64,000 nucleotides of DNA from Thalassospira lucentensis MCCC 1A00383 = DSM 14000 (GTDB lineage: Bacteria; Pseudomonadota; Alphaproteobacteria; Rhodospirillales; Thalassospiraceae): positions 186,001-250,000 of the forward strand of contig NZ_ATWN01000004.1 in NCBI RefSeq assembly GCF_000421265.1, given 5' to 3'. A model generated the notes under the pieces. It was not told where the DNA came from, did not search any database, and saw nothing but the letters and a program-made list of their open reading frames with translations. This document shows, in pieces, positions 15,813 through 24,931 of the stretch; the stretch's first letter is position 1, and every line of letters starts with the position of its first letter. Both the position numbers and the translations under genes were made by a program.

Positions 15813-17142
15813 AACGCATCTGATCAGCATCCGCGACCGGGTTTTGCGCCAGATGGCAGACAATGATTTTGCCGGGGCCGATCCGTTTGACGGGCTTGAA
15901 AGCCAGATGTTTCAGGCAACAGGATTAAACCGGTTCCGGCTTGCCCGGTTGTTGTGGGTGCAGGCGATCAAACGCGGGCCGGATATCCTGCGCACTGCCG
16001 CCCGCATTCCGAAAATGGTCAATCCGAAAACATTGGCCTTGCTGAGTGGGGCGGCGGACGGTGTGCCGCTTTGTGATGTTAAGGCGCGGTTGCTGTCCAT
16101 GCAAAACGCCGATGGCGGCTGGGGCTATCCGTTTGCGTGGCAAGCCCGTGCCTTTTACGCAGCACAGAACCAAAGCAACGCGATTGTTACAAGCTTTGTG
16201 ATGGATGGGCTTTTCGCAGCGGGTGTGACCGGCGATGACCCGGTGATGGGGCGTGCGGCGGGGTTTATCGAAGATCAACTTTGGCGCGATGGTTATTTCG
16301 CCTATGTCGCCAACACAGACGCCGAAATTCACAATGCCAGCCTGTGGGCGGCGTTTGCGCTCTCACGGGTACGACCGGGGAATGACAAGACCGAGCGTGC
16401 GGTGCTGCGTGTGCTCGACGCCCAGCGGGGTGATGGCAGTTGGGCCTATGGCACCTTGCACCATCACCAGTTTGTGGACGGGTTTCACACCGGCTATGTG
16501 CTGGACTTGCTGGATCGGTTGCGACGGAGCGGCATGGCGGGGTTGGACGGCGCGATTGTGCGCGGCTGGGCGTTTTACCGCGATGCCTGCTTTGATGCGG
16601 ACGGTCTTCCGCGCAGCTTTTCCGGGCGGGATGGCTATTTGGATGCCCACAGCGTCGCGCAGGCGATGGCAAGTCTGTGCCGGTTTGGCGATTATGCGGG
16701 GGCAAACAGGGTTGCGCAATGGGCTGTGAAACATTTGTATGAGGAAAGGCGTGGGCTGTTTTATGCCGGGATTGGCCGGTTTGGGCCGGACCGGCGAAAT
16801 TACATGCGTTGGACACAAAGCTGGATGGTCTGGGCGCTGTCGATTGTGATAGATCATATGGCTATGACAGACCCGTTTGATCCGCACATGCCGCTCTCGT
16901 TTAAGCATCCCGATCCTGACCGGGCGGCAAAAGAATCCGCCCTGCGCGCGCTGTCCGAAGAAGGGTTTCGGACGTTGTTTGCTTTGACACGCGCGTCAGC
17001 ATCGCAAAAACGGGCATCGGGCGAGATGGAAGCGCTTTATGGTCTGACGCGCGGGCTTAAAACATTGCAACGGATTGGTGGTGAGCGGGGAATTGTTTTG
17101 CAGGCCCGACTGACCACGCGTGCTTCGGCCAAGGCGACGTAG
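15805..17142 (+). CDS. Alpha/alpha-toroid protein with QW motifs, polysaccharide locus
   Basis: A 445-residue soluble helical protein. It contains two QxxxGxW motifs (Q100-NADGG-W106 and Q207-RGDGS-W213), as in squalene and oxidosqualene cyclases and related prenyltransferase-like alpha/alpha toroids. Neither the DxDD nor the DCTAE catalytic motif of terpene cyclases is present, and there is no membrane insertion element. The His-rich segment LHHHQFVDGFHTG (about 218-230) lies where the active cavity of such toroids would be. Similar proteins occur in exopolysaccharide loci and are usually left without a function. The start at 15805 follows GGGATAGGG and overlaps the ligase gene by 8 bp (ATGGATAA). 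It may bind or modify a lipid-linked precursor; this is inference. Confidence 0.65.
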   Translation: MDKTHLISIRDRVLRQMADNDFAGADPFDGLESQMFQATGLNRFRLARLLWVQAIKRGPDILRTAARIPKMVNPKTLALLSGAADGVPLCDVKARLLSMQNADGGWGYPFAWQARAFYAAQNQSNAIVTSFVMDGLFAAGVTGDDPVMGRAAGFIEDQLWRDGYFAYVANTDAEIHNASLWAAFALSRVRPGNDKTERAVLRVLDAQRGDGSWAYGTLHHHQFVDGFHTGYVLDLLDRLRRSGMAGLDGAIVRGWAFYRDACFDADGLPRSFSGRDGYLDAHSVAQAMASLCRFGDYAGANRVAQWAVKHLYEERRGLFYAGIGRFGPDRRNYMRWTQSWMVWALSIVIDHMAMTDPFDPHMPLSFKHPDPDRAAKESALRALSEEGFRTLFALTRASASQKRASGEMEALYGLTRGLKTLQRIGGERGIVLQARLTTRASAKAT

Positions 17143-17214
17143 TCACCGCGATGCTTGCCCTTCTGTGTTATTTGCGAAATAACCGCGACAGGCCCTTAAA
17201 ACCGAAAGCCGCTG

Positions 17215-19719
17215 ATGACTAACGCCTTTCCCGTCCTTCCGATTGATAGCGTTCTGCCAGACGTTTGTTCTGTGCTGGAACGTGGCACCAATGCGGTGCT
17301 GCAAGCGCCACCGGGGGCGGGCAAAACGACAAAGGTACCGTTGGCGTTGCTTGATGCCAAATGGCGCGGCGATCAAAAGATCATCATGTTGGAGCCCCGT
17401 CGGTTGGCCGCCCGGGCCGCCGCCCGGCGCATGGCGCATTTGCTGGGCGAAAATGTTGGGGATCGTGTCGGTTACCGCGTGCGGTTTGACAGCAAGGTCA
17501 CGGCCAAAACCAAGATCGAGGTCGTCACCGAAGGCATCCTTGTGCGCATGATCCAGGATGATCCGGAATTATCGGGTGTGGGTGCCGTCATCTTTGATGA
17601 ATTTCACGAACGATCGCTTGATGCCGACCTTGGACTGGCACTAGCACTCGAAACCCAAGGTGCCCTTCGCGATGATTTACGCATTGTCGTGATGTCCGCC
17701 ACACTTGATGGCGATCCGATTGCAAGGCTGATGGGTGATTGCCCGGTGATCACCAGCGAAGGTCGCGCCTATCCGGTGGAAACCACATACATCGCACCGC
17801 GCGTTGATAATTGGGGCAATGTGCGGATTGACGCGGAAATGACAGCCGCCATTCGAACCGCATTGCGCGAAGAAACCGGATCAATTTTGGCGTTTTTGCC
17901 CGGACAGGGGGAAATCACCCGGGTTGAGGCGGCGCTTAAACCATCGGTGGGCAAGGACGTGATTGTCGCACCACTGTATGGGGCGATGAATGCGCAGGCA
18001 CAGGACATTGCGATTGAACCGGCCCCGGATGGCATGCGCAAGGTGGTTTTGGCGACCGCGATTGCCGAAACGTCGCTAACCATTGATGGCATTCGGGTGG
18101 TGATCGATAGTGGGCTGCAACGTTTGCCGCAATTTGATCCGGCATCGGGGATGACGCGGTTGGTGACGGTGAAATCATCGCAAGCTAGTGCGGAGCAACG
18201 CCGGGGTAGGGCCGGGCGGTTGGAGCCGGGCATGTGTTATCGCCTGTGGGCGGAGGCCGAACATCGTGCCCGTCCGGCCTTTACCAATCCTGAAATTTCG
18301 GTGGCCGATCTGGCACCACTCACACTTGAGCTGGCGCGCTGGGGCGTTACTGATCCCAACAGCCTGCCGTGGCTTGATGTGCCTGATGGCGCAAAGCTTG
18401 ATCAGGCGCGCGATGTTTTGCGCAGGCTTGAGGCGCTGGATGAGGCCAACCGCATTACCGCCATGGGAACCGCGATGGCCGGGCTGCCGGTGCATCCGCG
18501 CTTGGCGCATATGATGTTGCGTGGCGATATGCTCGGCTTGGCCGATCAGGCGTGTGCCTTGGCGGCCTTGTTGTCGGATCGTGATTTCATGCGCGGGCGC
18601 GGGGCGGATTTGCGCCTGCGGGTGGAGGCGATTTTAAACCGCCAAGCCCCCAAAATGATCGGGGAGGCTGCCAAGCAACTTTCGCGGCGCTTAAAAGACG
18701 CTCGCCACAAAGTCGATTTGACCGGGGATAAAGGCCGGGTGGATCGTGCTGATCAAGTCGGTTTGCTGTTGGCATTCGCCTATCCCGACCGGATTGGCGA
18801 ACGGCGTAAGGGGCAGGATGCGCGGTATCGCCTGTCGGGCGGGCGCGGCGGTGTTTTGCCCAATGGCGATGGGCTGGCCGCAGAACCCTATATCGCGGTG
18901 GCGGAACTGGATGGGCAGGCGCGTGAGGCCAAGATTTACCTTGCCGCACCCCTGTCACGTGCCACTCTTGAAACGCATTTCGCCGATCAGATTTCCGAGG
19001 GCACAGAGGTGTTCTGGGATAGCCAATCAAGTGCTGTACAGGCGCGTTGGCAACGCCGGATCGGGGCGCTGGTTCTGGATGAAAAAGCCACCCATGACGC
19101 AGCCGACCCGGAGGCGATCACAACCGCAATGATCGAAGGTATCCGGCGGCTTGGCCTGGATTGTCTGCCGTGGGACAAGGCGGCAGATGGTTTGCGTGAA
19201 CGGTTGGCGTTTTTGCACCGGGTTGATGGGGAAAGCTGGCCTGATGTCAGTGATGACGGGTTGCTGGCGACCCTTGAAACGTGGTTGGCCCCTTATTTAA
19301 CCGGCATCACCAAACGTAATCAGCTTAAACAGATCAATATCAGCGAAGCTCTGCTGTCGGGCATTGACTGGCAACAACGACAAGATCTGGATCGTCTGGC
19401 GCCGACCCATTGGCAGGTGCCAACGGGCTCAAACATCCGCCTTGATTATAGCGGCGATACCCCGGCCCTTCCGGTGCGGATGCAGGAAATGTTCGGCGCG
19501 ACCGAAACGCCGATGGTGGGTGGCGGAAAAGTGGCGGTGACGCTGCATTTGCTGTCGCCCGCCCAACGGCCCATTCAGGTGACAAGCGATTTGATCGGGT
19601 TCTGGAACGGGTCCTATGCGCAGGTCAAAGCCGAAATGAAAGGACGCTACCCCAAACATTACTGGCCCGATGACCCGCAACAAGCCGAACCGACGCGCCG
19701 GGTAAAAAGCAAGATGTGA
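17215..19719 (+). CDS. hrpB: ATP-dependent helicase HrpB
   Basis: An 834-residue DEAH/RHA-type superfamily 2 helicase, the usual size for bacterial HrpB. Motif I is APPGAGKTTKVPLAL, motif II is DEFHERS, motif III is SAT (VVMSATLDG) and motif VI is QRRGRAGR-like (EQRRGRAGRLEPG). The C-terminal HrpB-specific domain follows, ending PKHYWPDDPQQAEPT, which is the characteristic RYPKHxWPDDP signature. The cellular role of HrpB is poorly defined in most bacteria (RNA or RNP remodelling). The gene stands alone between the polysaccharide locus and a LysR gene, 72 bp after the toroid gene. Confidence 0.95.
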   Translation: MTNAFPVLPIDSVLPDVCSVLERGTNAVLQAPPGAGKTTKVPLALLDAKWRGDQKIIMLEPRRLAARAAARRMAHLLGENVGDRVGYRVRFDSKVTAKTKIEVVTEGILVRMIQDDPELSGVGAVIFDEFHERSLDADLGLALALETQGALRDDLRIVVMSATLDGDPIARLMGDCPVITSEGRAYPVETTYIAPRVDNWGNVRIDAEMTAAIRTALREETGSILAFLPGQGEITRVEAALKPSVGKDVIVAPLYGAMNAQAQDIAIEPAPDGMRKVVLATAIAETSLTIDGIRVVIDSGLQRLPQFDPASGMTRLVTVKSSQASAEQRRGRAGRLEPGMCYRLWAEAEHRARPAFTNPEISVADLAPLTLELARWGVTDPNSLPWLDVPDGAKLDQARDVLRRLEALDEANRITAMGTAMAGLPVHPRLAHMMLRGDMLGLADQACALAALLSDRDFMRGRGADLRLRVEAILNRQAPKMIGEAAKQLSRRLKDARHKVDLTGDKGRVDRADQVGLLLAFAYPDRIGERRKGQDARYRLSGGRGGVLPNGDGLAAEPYIAVAELDGQAREAKIYLAAPLSRATLETHFADQISEGTEVFWDSQSSAVQARWQRRIGALVLDEKATHDAADPEAITTAMIEGIRRLGLDCLPWDKAADGLRERLAFLHRVDGESWPDVSDDGLLATLETWLAPYLTGITKRNQLKQINISEALLSGIDWQQRQDLDRLAPTHWQVPTGSNIRLDYSGDTPALPVRMQEMFGATETPMVGGGKVAVTLHLLSPAQRPIQVTSDLIGFWNGSYAQVKAEMKGRYPKHYWPDDPQQAEPTRRVKSKM

Positions 19720-19770
19720 CGGGCAAAATGCTTCTGAGAGAAAACAGGCTTTTCAATCGGAACTGGGTTG

Positions 19771-20697
19771 CTATTCCGAAAGAGGCGTCATCTGGGCTTT
19801 AAAAGCTTTCTGCAGATAGGGCAGGAAGGCACGCACAGCGGGATTGGTGCGTCGGCTTTCTGGCCAGAGAGCCGTAATGTTTTGGCGTTTTACGGCGAAG
19901 TCCTGCAGCACAGGTTGCAGCTCACCCCGGGCGACATAAGGGGCTGCGATAAAGGTTGCACTGATACCGATGCCACCCCCTGCGGCAAGTGCTGCAACCA
20001 GTGCATCGCTTGCATCAACAATCAGATCGGAAGGCGGTATAATTTCACTAATTTGGCCGTTAACCTGAAATGGCCAGCGAAACATTCGACCTGTACTTTG
20101 GTAGCGCAGGTTAACTGTTTTATGTTTTGCTAGATCATCAGGATGGGTTGGAATGCCGTGCGTTTGCAAATAGGTAGGTGACGCAAAAGCGCAGAGTTGA
20201 TGGGGGGCAAGCGGGCGCGATAACAGTCGGGAGTCTTCAAGCTCGCCGATCCGTATGGCGATGTCTATTCCCTGTTCAATGATATCAACGATCTGATCGC
20301 TCATGCGTAGATCAATGGTTACATCGGGATAGAGTGCGTTGAATGAGGGCAGGATGGGGGCAATCACGTGAATGCCAATTGGCAATGAGGCTGCAATTCG
20401 GAGTGTGCCGGACGGTTCAGAGCGCGCTTTTATTGCAGTTTGTTCTATTTCCTCCATGTCGTGCAAAAGTTTGAGCGTTCGGTCGTAAAGTTCGCTTCCT
20501 TCTGGCGTGAGCTTGAGTGACCGCGTCGTTCTTGAGAAAAGCGATACTCCAAGGTGTTTTTCCAGTCGCTGTATGCTTTTGCTGACAGCTGACGGGGAAA
20601 TTGAAAGGGACCGCGCAGCGGCGGTGTAACTCCCCATTGATCCTGCGCGCGCAAACGCAATCAGGCCGGTCAATCGATCTAAGCCAATTTGTTCCAT
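19771..20697 (-). CDS. LysR-family transcriptional regulator
   Basis: A 308-residue LTTR. The N-terminal winged helix-turn-helix is clear ([20 protein letters not shown], then [20 protein letters not shown]), followed by a linker helix and a periplasmic-binding-protein-like effector domain from about residue 90. It is divergent from the oxidoreductase at 20796, with 98 bp between the starts, the normal arrangement for a LysR gene and its target. Its type ([26 protein letters not shown]) resembles regulators of quinone or aldehyde detoxification oxidoreductases. The inducer cannot be read from sequence. Confidence 0.93.
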   Translation of the reverse strand: MEQIGLDRLTGLIAFARAGSMGSYTAAARSLSISPSAVSKSIQRLEKHLGVSLFSRTTRSLKLTPEGSELYDRTLKLLHDMEEIEQTAIKARSEPSGTLRIAASLPIGIHVIAPILPSFNALYPDVTIDLRMSDQIVDIIEQGIDIAIRIGELEDSRLLSRPLAPHQLCAFASPTYLQTHGIPTHPDDLAKHKTVNLRYQSTGRMFRWPFQVNGQISEIIPPSDLIVDASDALVAALAAGGGIGISATFIAAPYVARGELQPVLQDFAVKRQNITALWPESRRTNPAVRAFLPYLQKAFKAQMTPLSE

Positions 20698-20728
20698 GGT
20701 GGCATAATTGAAACAACTTGCTCTATAA

Positions 20729-20757
20729 TTGTCAACTTAAAGTCGCTCCCATACATA
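20729..20757 (+). promoter_or_regulatory. Candidate sigma-70-type promoter for the oxidoreductase
   Basis: TTGTCA (20729-20734), a 17-bp spacer and TACATA (20752-20757) form a good housekeeping-type promoter reading toward the gene at 20796. The -10 lies inside the left arm of a dyad described separately. Confidence 0.45.
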
Positions 20758-20786
20758 GGTCGTGAATAATCACCGTTTATGTATGG
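20749..20786. promoter_or_regulatory. Inverted repeat in the LysR/oxidoreductase divergent region
   Basis: CCATACATA (20749-20757) and TATGTATGG (20778-20786) are perfect 9-bp arms separated by 20 bp. They bracket the expected transcription start of the oxidoreductase and could be a regulator binding site. The spacing is wider than the usual T-N11-A LysR box. Confidence 0.4.
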
Positions 20787-20795
20787 AGCTTCTTT

Positions 20796-21812
20796 ATGAG
20801 TGAGATGATGAAAGCCATAGTGCAGCATTCTTTTGGGGGACCGGAGGTTCTGCAATTTGAAGATACACCTTTGCCAAGATTAAAAGCTGGTGAAGTGCTT
20901 GTTCGCGTTCATGCCATTGGCCTTAATCCGCCTGACTGGTACCTGCGTGAAGGATACAAAATGCTGCCTGCAGAATGGCAGCCGCAGGTGTCATTTCCTG
21001 TTGTTCTAGGAACTGACGTGTCGGGGGTTGTTGTGGCGGTCTCCGATACTGTCGACGAGTTCGTCGTCGGAGATGAGGTTTATGCCATGGTTCGATTTCC
21101 CGATGGTCTTGCCGGGGAGAGCCGCGCCTATGCTGAATATGTAAGTGTCCCCGTATCCCAAGTTGCTTTGAAGCCTGTTGGTGTTGATCACATGCACGCA
21201 GCCGGTGCTCCGATGTCCCTTCTTACGGCATGGCAATTCCTTGTCGCACTCGGTCATAATGAGCCCAATCCCCTTCAGGAATACAGACATGCACCGGTAC
21301 CACTTGCAGGCAAAACTGTTCTGGTGAATGGTGCTGCGGGCGGGGTGGGACACTTCGCCGTGCAGGTCGCGAAACTCAAAGGAGCAAAGGTCATTGCCGT
21401 CGCGTCGGGTCGACATGAAGCACTTTTAGAAAGCCTGGGTGCCGATGAATTCGTTGATTATACGAAAACAGTTCCCGAGGAAGTTGTTCGGAATGTCGAT
21501 CTGGTTGTGGATTGTGTTGGTGGTCCTGCATCGGGTCGATTTTTGCCGACGTTGAAACGTGGCGGCGCATTGTTTCCGATATATCCATTGGGGTTTGCAG
21601 ATGCCAAAAAGGCCGATGAAATGGGCATTACAGTTTCGGCAACGCAAGTTCGGTCAAACGGCGCTCAGTTAGCCGAGCTCGCAACGTTGCTCAGTGATGG
21701 GACTGTCCGGGTTGTTCTCGACAGCACTTTTCCTCTTGCCGATGCGCAAAAGGCCCACGAGCGTGCGGCTGATGGTCATATTCAAGGCAAGATTGTTCTG
21801 AAAGTAATGTGA
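20796..21812 (+). CDS. NADP-dependent oxidoreductase, quinone-reductase-like MDR superfamily
   Basis: A 338-residue zinc-independent medium-chain dehydrogenase/reductase. The N-terminal GroES-like domain has GGPEVLQFEDTPLPRLKAGE and the HAIGLNPPDWYLREG segment. The cofactor domain has VLVNGAAGGVGHFAVQVAKL, the AAGGVG form of the nucleotide-binding loop typical of NADPH:quinone reductases. No catalytic zinc cysteines are present. The C-terminus ends GHIQGKIVLKV, as usual. It probably reduces quinones or unsaturated carbonyls in the cytoplasm and is likely controlled by the divergent LysR protein. A GGAG ribosome binding site lies about 10 nt upstream of the ATG. Confidence 0.9.
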   Translation: MSEMMKAIVQHSFGGPEVLQFEDTPLPRLKAGEVLVRVHAIGLNPPDWYLREGYKMLPAEWQPQVSFPVVLGTDVSGVVVAVSDTVDEFVVGDEVYAMVRFPDGLAGESRAYAEYVSVPVSQVALKPVGVDHMHAAGAPMSLLTAWQFLVALGHNEPNPLQEYRHAPVPLAGKTVLVNGAAGGVGHFAVQVAKLKGAKVIAVASGRHEALLESLGADEFVDYTKTVPEEVVRNVDLVVDCVGGPASGRFLPTLKRGGALFPIYPLGFADAKKADEMGITVSATQVRSNGAQLAELATLLSDGTVRVVLDSTFPLADAQKAHERAADGHIQGKIVLKVM

Positions 21813-21895
21813 GAAGAAATCTTGTACAGGGAGGTCGCCTCGAACAGCCTCGCGGTATTTGTGTAGACTACCAGGCTGAGGAAACCGGAGTTTTG

Positions 21896-22375
21896 TCAGG
21901 CTGAATAACGGACCGCGAGCACTTCGAGCTCATCCTCGCCCGCCGGGGTGCGCACTGTCACCACATCGCCAACCCCTGATTTCATCAGGGCGCGGGCGAC
22001 GGGGGAGACCCAGCTGATGCAGCCATTGAGGCTGTCGGCTTCGTCTTCGCCAACGATGCGGATGGTTTTTTCTTCGTCACGCGCATTCACATAGGTCACG
22101 GTTGCGCCAAAGAAAATGTGCGTATGATCGGGCTGTTCATCGGCGCGGACAACCACCGCGTCCTCGATCCGTTTGATCAGATACCGTACCCGGCGGTCGA
22201 TTTCACGCAGGCGCTTTTTGCCATAGATGTAATCGCCATTTTCCGACCGATCACCATTGCCCGCCGCCCAATGGACAACGGCCACGACTTCGGGGCGTTC
22301 TTTTTTCCAAAGGTGGTCGAGTTCCTTGCGCAGGGCGTCAAGGCCTTCGGGCGTGATGTAAATCGGTTTGTCCAT
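21896..22375 (-). CDS. greB: Transcription elongation factor GreB
   Basis: A 159-residue GreA/GreB family protein. The N-terminal coiled coil (TPEGLDALRKELDHLWKKE) carries acidic residues at the tip in GNGDRSENGDYIYGKKRLRE, with the spacing of GreB. The C-terminal FKBP-like domain contains GCISWVSPVARALM. It stimulates transcript cleavage by stalled RNA polymerase. The YGKKRLREIDRRVRYL segment favours GreB over GreA. It lies between two unrelated oxidoreductase regions and is probably monocistronic. Confidence 0.93.
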   Translation of the reverse strand: MDKPIYITPEGLDALRKELDHLWKKERPEVVAVVHWAAGNGDRSENGDYIYGKKRLREIDRRVRYLIKRIEDAVVVRADEQPDHTHIFFGATVTYVNARDEEKTIRIVGEDEADSLNGCISWVSPVARALMKSGVGDVVTVRTPAGEDELEVLAVRYSA

Positions 22376-22468
22376 GCGCGGGTTTTAACTGAAATCAGGC
22401 AGGGAAGAAAGAGGGCGTATTGAGGTGTCGATCACGGCTTGGAATCCATGGCCAAACCGAGCGAAATC

Positions 22469-23374
22469 TTACGCCAAATCCAACCCGGCAACGAAATCGC
22501 GAAACCAGCGTTGGGCGGGATGCACATCATTGCGCCGATGCCACGCTAGCACAAAGGGAACAGGGTCAATCGCGATGGGGCATGGCGTGATGGCGAGGCT
22601 GTGCGAATGTCCAGATGCCTTAACCACGCCTTCCATCAGGGTGGCGATCAGATCGGACCGGGCGATCAAAAGCGGCGCGGCATATAAATTCGCCAAAGTC
22701 ACGGCAAGGCGGCGTTTGTGGCCCATGCTTGCCAGTGCGGCATCGACCAGCCCGAACCGTTCATTTTCCGGCGATACCAGCAGATGAGACAATGACAGGA
22801 ACGTGTCGAGATCAAGTGGGCCGGATGCAGCAGGGTGATCACGGCGAAGGACGCAGACAAAGCGTTCTTCGAACAAGGGGCGGGTCAGGATGCGCGCAGT
22901 TGATGTCGGGGGGACGCCAATGGTCAGGTCAGCCCGCCCTGCGTCAAGGATGCTAATGGCATCATCGCGTGCGACGAAGTTATGGATGCGAAGCGTGATG
23001 CCTGGTGCCTTTTGGCGCAAGGCATCAAGAAGGACCGGCAGCAGTTTGAAGGTCGGATGATCTGAGAGGGCGACCGAGAATGTCGCGGTTGAAACCGCCG
23101 GATCGAATGTCTGGGTGAAGGCCAGTGTGCGTTGAATTTCAGAAAGCGCGTATCCCAGTGGTTCGGCAAGATCAAGCGCGCGCGGGGTGGGCTGAAGACC
23201 ATTGGGACTGCGAATAAACAACTCATCGCCAAGCAATCCGCGCAGCCGTGACAAAGCCGCACTCATGGCCGGTTGTGTGCGCCCGATCCGGATGCCTGCG
23301 CGTGTGACATTCCGTTCCGCCATCAAGGCATCAAAGGCCACCAGAAGGTTCAGATCGATACCATGTAAATCCAT
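22469..23374 (-). CDS. LysR-family transcriptional regulator
   Basis: A 301-residue LTTR of the NodD/PcpR-like subgroup, judged by MDLHGIDLNLLVAFDALMAERNVT-type N-terminus, the helix-turn-helix with TQPAMSAALSRLRGLLGDELF, and RSPNGLQPTPRA. The ATG at 23374 is chosen over upstream in-frame codons because LTTRs of this subgroup start at this motif. It is divergent from the ester cyclase/oxidoreductase operon at 23473 and is the likely regulator of it. The effector is unknown. Confidence 0.92.
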   Translation of the reverse strand: MDLHGIDLNLLVAFDALMAERNVTRAGIRIGRTQPAMSAALSRLRGLLGDELFIRSPNGLQPTPRALDLAEPLGYALSEIQRTLAFTQTFDPAVSTATFSVALSDHPTFKLLPVLLDALRQKAPGITLRIHNFVARDDAISILDAGRADLTIGVPPTSTARILTRPLFEERFVCVLRRDHPAASGPLDLDTFLSLSHLLVSPENERFGLVDAALASMGHKRRLAVTLANLYAAPLLIARSDLIATLMEGVVKASGHSHSLAITPCPIAIDPVPFVLAWHRRNDVHPAQRWFRDFVAGLDLA

Positions 23375-23433
23375 GAAATGGATAATGCCATATATCTTAT
23401 ATCGATTTCCAGTATGTTGAGCCGGGCGGTAGT

Positions 23434-23468
23434 GTTTTTCCATATTCAACGATCCGAAATGGAAAAAC
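23434..23468. promoter_or_regulatory. 10-bp inverted repeat overlapping the ribosome binding site of the ester cyclase gene
   Basis: GTTTTTCCAT (23434-23443) and ATGGAAAAAC (23459-23468) are perfect inverted arms around a 15-base loop, ending 4 nt before the ATG at 23473. The right arm contains GGAAAA, the only candidate ribosome binding site. It can serve as a protein-binding dyad in DNA or as an RNA hairpin that hides the ribosome binding site. Confidence 0.55.
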
Positions 23469-23472
23469 GACA

Positions 23473-23937
23473 ATGACTGATATAACCCAACAGCCAAAAA
23501 TCTTTGGCGTTTCAGAGGCGGACCGCAAAGCCATCGAGTTGCTTTACCGGTCGTTCTCTGAAAGTGCGGACCTTCTTGATGAGGCCGTCACCGAAGATTG
23601 GCAGGATATTCCACTTGCCCCCGGACAGGAGCCGGGCCGCGATGGCATGAAGCCATTGATCAACGCATTTCGGGACGCCTTTTCCGATCTGCAGATCATC
23701 ATTCATGAAATGATTGGTGCACCGGGCCGGGTTGCCGTGCGGGCCGAAATCACCGGAATACATCGCGGTGAGTGGTTTGGTGTGGCGGCAACCGGCACGT
23801 CATTTTGCATGCCCATTCATGAATTTCATTATGTCGAGAATGGAAGAGTGACCCACACTTGGCATCTTGAAGACTGGCTTGGCTGGTTCTTTCAAGTTGG
23901 GGCGTTTCCTGTTGGCGAAAAGGATGCCGCACAATGA
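23473..23937 (+). CDS. SnoaL-like polyketide cyclase / ester cyclase family protein
   Basis: A 154-residue cone-fold protein of the SnoaL/NTF2-like superfamily. The pattern LYRSFSESADLLDEAVTEDW, then DGMKPLINAFRDAFSDLQIII, HEMIGAPGRVAVRAEITG and IHEFHYVENGRVTHTWHLED matches the ester cyclase group. Such proteins often act on small organic substrates or have non-enzymatic roles. It overlaps the following oxidoreductase by ATGA, so the two should act in one pathway, under the divergent LysR regulator. Confidence 0.85.
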   Translation: MTDITQQPKIFGVSEADRKAIELLYRSFSESADLLDEAVTEDWQDIPLAPGQEPGRDGMKPLINAFRDAFSDLQIIIHEMIGAPGRVAVRAEITGIHRGEWFGVAATGTSFCMPIHEFHYVENGRVTHTWHLEDWLGWFFQVGAFPVGEKDAAQ

Positions 23938-24857
23938 AAGCCGTAAAACTTGATGGATACAATGAGGCGCCGGTCATTCGCGACATTGCGATACCCGACA
24001 TCGGGCCGGATGATGTGTTGGTCCGCGTGCATGCGGCCGCCCTTAATCCACTTGATGTCAAACTCCATAGCGGGGTTTTGCAGGATTACTTCCCGCTTGA
24101 ATTTGGCTACACGCTTGGCAGTGACCTTGCCGGGACGATTGAGGCCGTTGGCGCGCATGTAACCGGCTGGTCAAAAGGCGATAAAGTCGTTGGCCGTCTT
24201 GATCCTGTCAGCGGTGGCGCATTTAGCGAATTGGCCTGCGTTCCGGCCACGCAACTGGTGACAATGCCCGATTCCATGTCGTTCGAAGTAGGGGCGGGTA
24301 TTCCAACGGCCGCAGGCACCGCGTGGCAGGCATTGTTCGAGATTGGCGATCTTCAGGTCGGGCAGACGGTTCTGATCCATGCGGGGGCTGGCGGGGTTGG
24401 CAGCTTTGCCATCCAACTTGCCCGTGCGGTTGGGGCGCGGGTGATTGCCACCGCATCAGGGGATGGCATTGATATTGCCCGGACATTGGGGGCAGATCAG
24501 GTGATTGACTATCGCAACGATGATTTCGCGGAGGCGCTTTCTGATGTCGATCTGGTGCTTGACACCATCGGGGGCGAGACGCAGCAAAAATCGTTTGGCG
24601 TTTTGCGCCGTGATGGCAGGTTGCTGTCGCTGGTTGCGCCGCCCGATGAGGCACTGGCAAGTGCGCATCATGTCACGGCCAGTTTTGTTTTTCACATGTC
24701 CGATGGCGCGCGGTTGCGATCCGTTATGTCGTCCATCGCCACAAACGGACTTAAGACCCTGATCGATCAGACGGTGCCGTTGGATGAATTTGCCACGGCC
24801 TTTGCCCGTCAGGCATCTGGCCGGGCGCGCGGCAAGATCATCTTAACGATGGTCTGA
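23934..24857 (+). CDS. NADP-dependent oxidoreductase, MDR superfamily
   Basis: A 307-residue zinc-independent medium-chain dehydrogenase. It has the GroES-like start (MKAVKLDGYNEAPVIRDI, HAAALNPLDVKLHSG), the nucleotide loop HAGAGGVGSFAIQLARAVG, and a tail RARGKIILTMV. It is shorter than the 20796 gene product but of the same superfamily; the two are paralogous in type rather than close copies. It is translationally coupled to the ester cyclase gene, and a strong terminator follows. Confidence 0.9.
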   Translation: MKAVKLDGYNEAPVIRDIAIPDIGPDDVLVRVHAAALNPLDVKLHSGVLQDYFPLEFGYTLGSDLAGTIEAVGAHVTGWSKGDKVVGRLDPVSGGAFSELACVPATQLVTMPDSMSFEVGAGIPTAAGTAWQALFEIGDLQVGQTVLIHAGAGGVGSFAIQLARAVGARVIATASGDGIDIARTLGADQVIDYRNDDFAEALSDVDLVLDTIGGETQQKSFGVLRRDGRLLSLVAPPDEALASAHHVTASFVFHMSDGARLRSVMSSIATNGLKTLIDQTVPLDEFATAFARQASGRARGKIILTMV

Positions 24858-24865
24858 TCTTTCAA

Positions 24866-24903
24866 AAAAGCCGTGGCACCAATTTAACGGTGTCACGGCT
24901 TTT
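24866..24903. terminator. Bidirectional intrinsic terminator
   Basis: AAAAGCCGTGGCACC (24866-24880) pairs with GGTGTCACGGCTTTT (24889-24903) with one G-U pair, flanked by A and T runs. It lies between convergent genes ending at 24857 and 24932 and can serve both. Confidence 0.85.
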
Positions 24904-24931
24904 AACGATACGATGTGGAATGCACCGGCAA

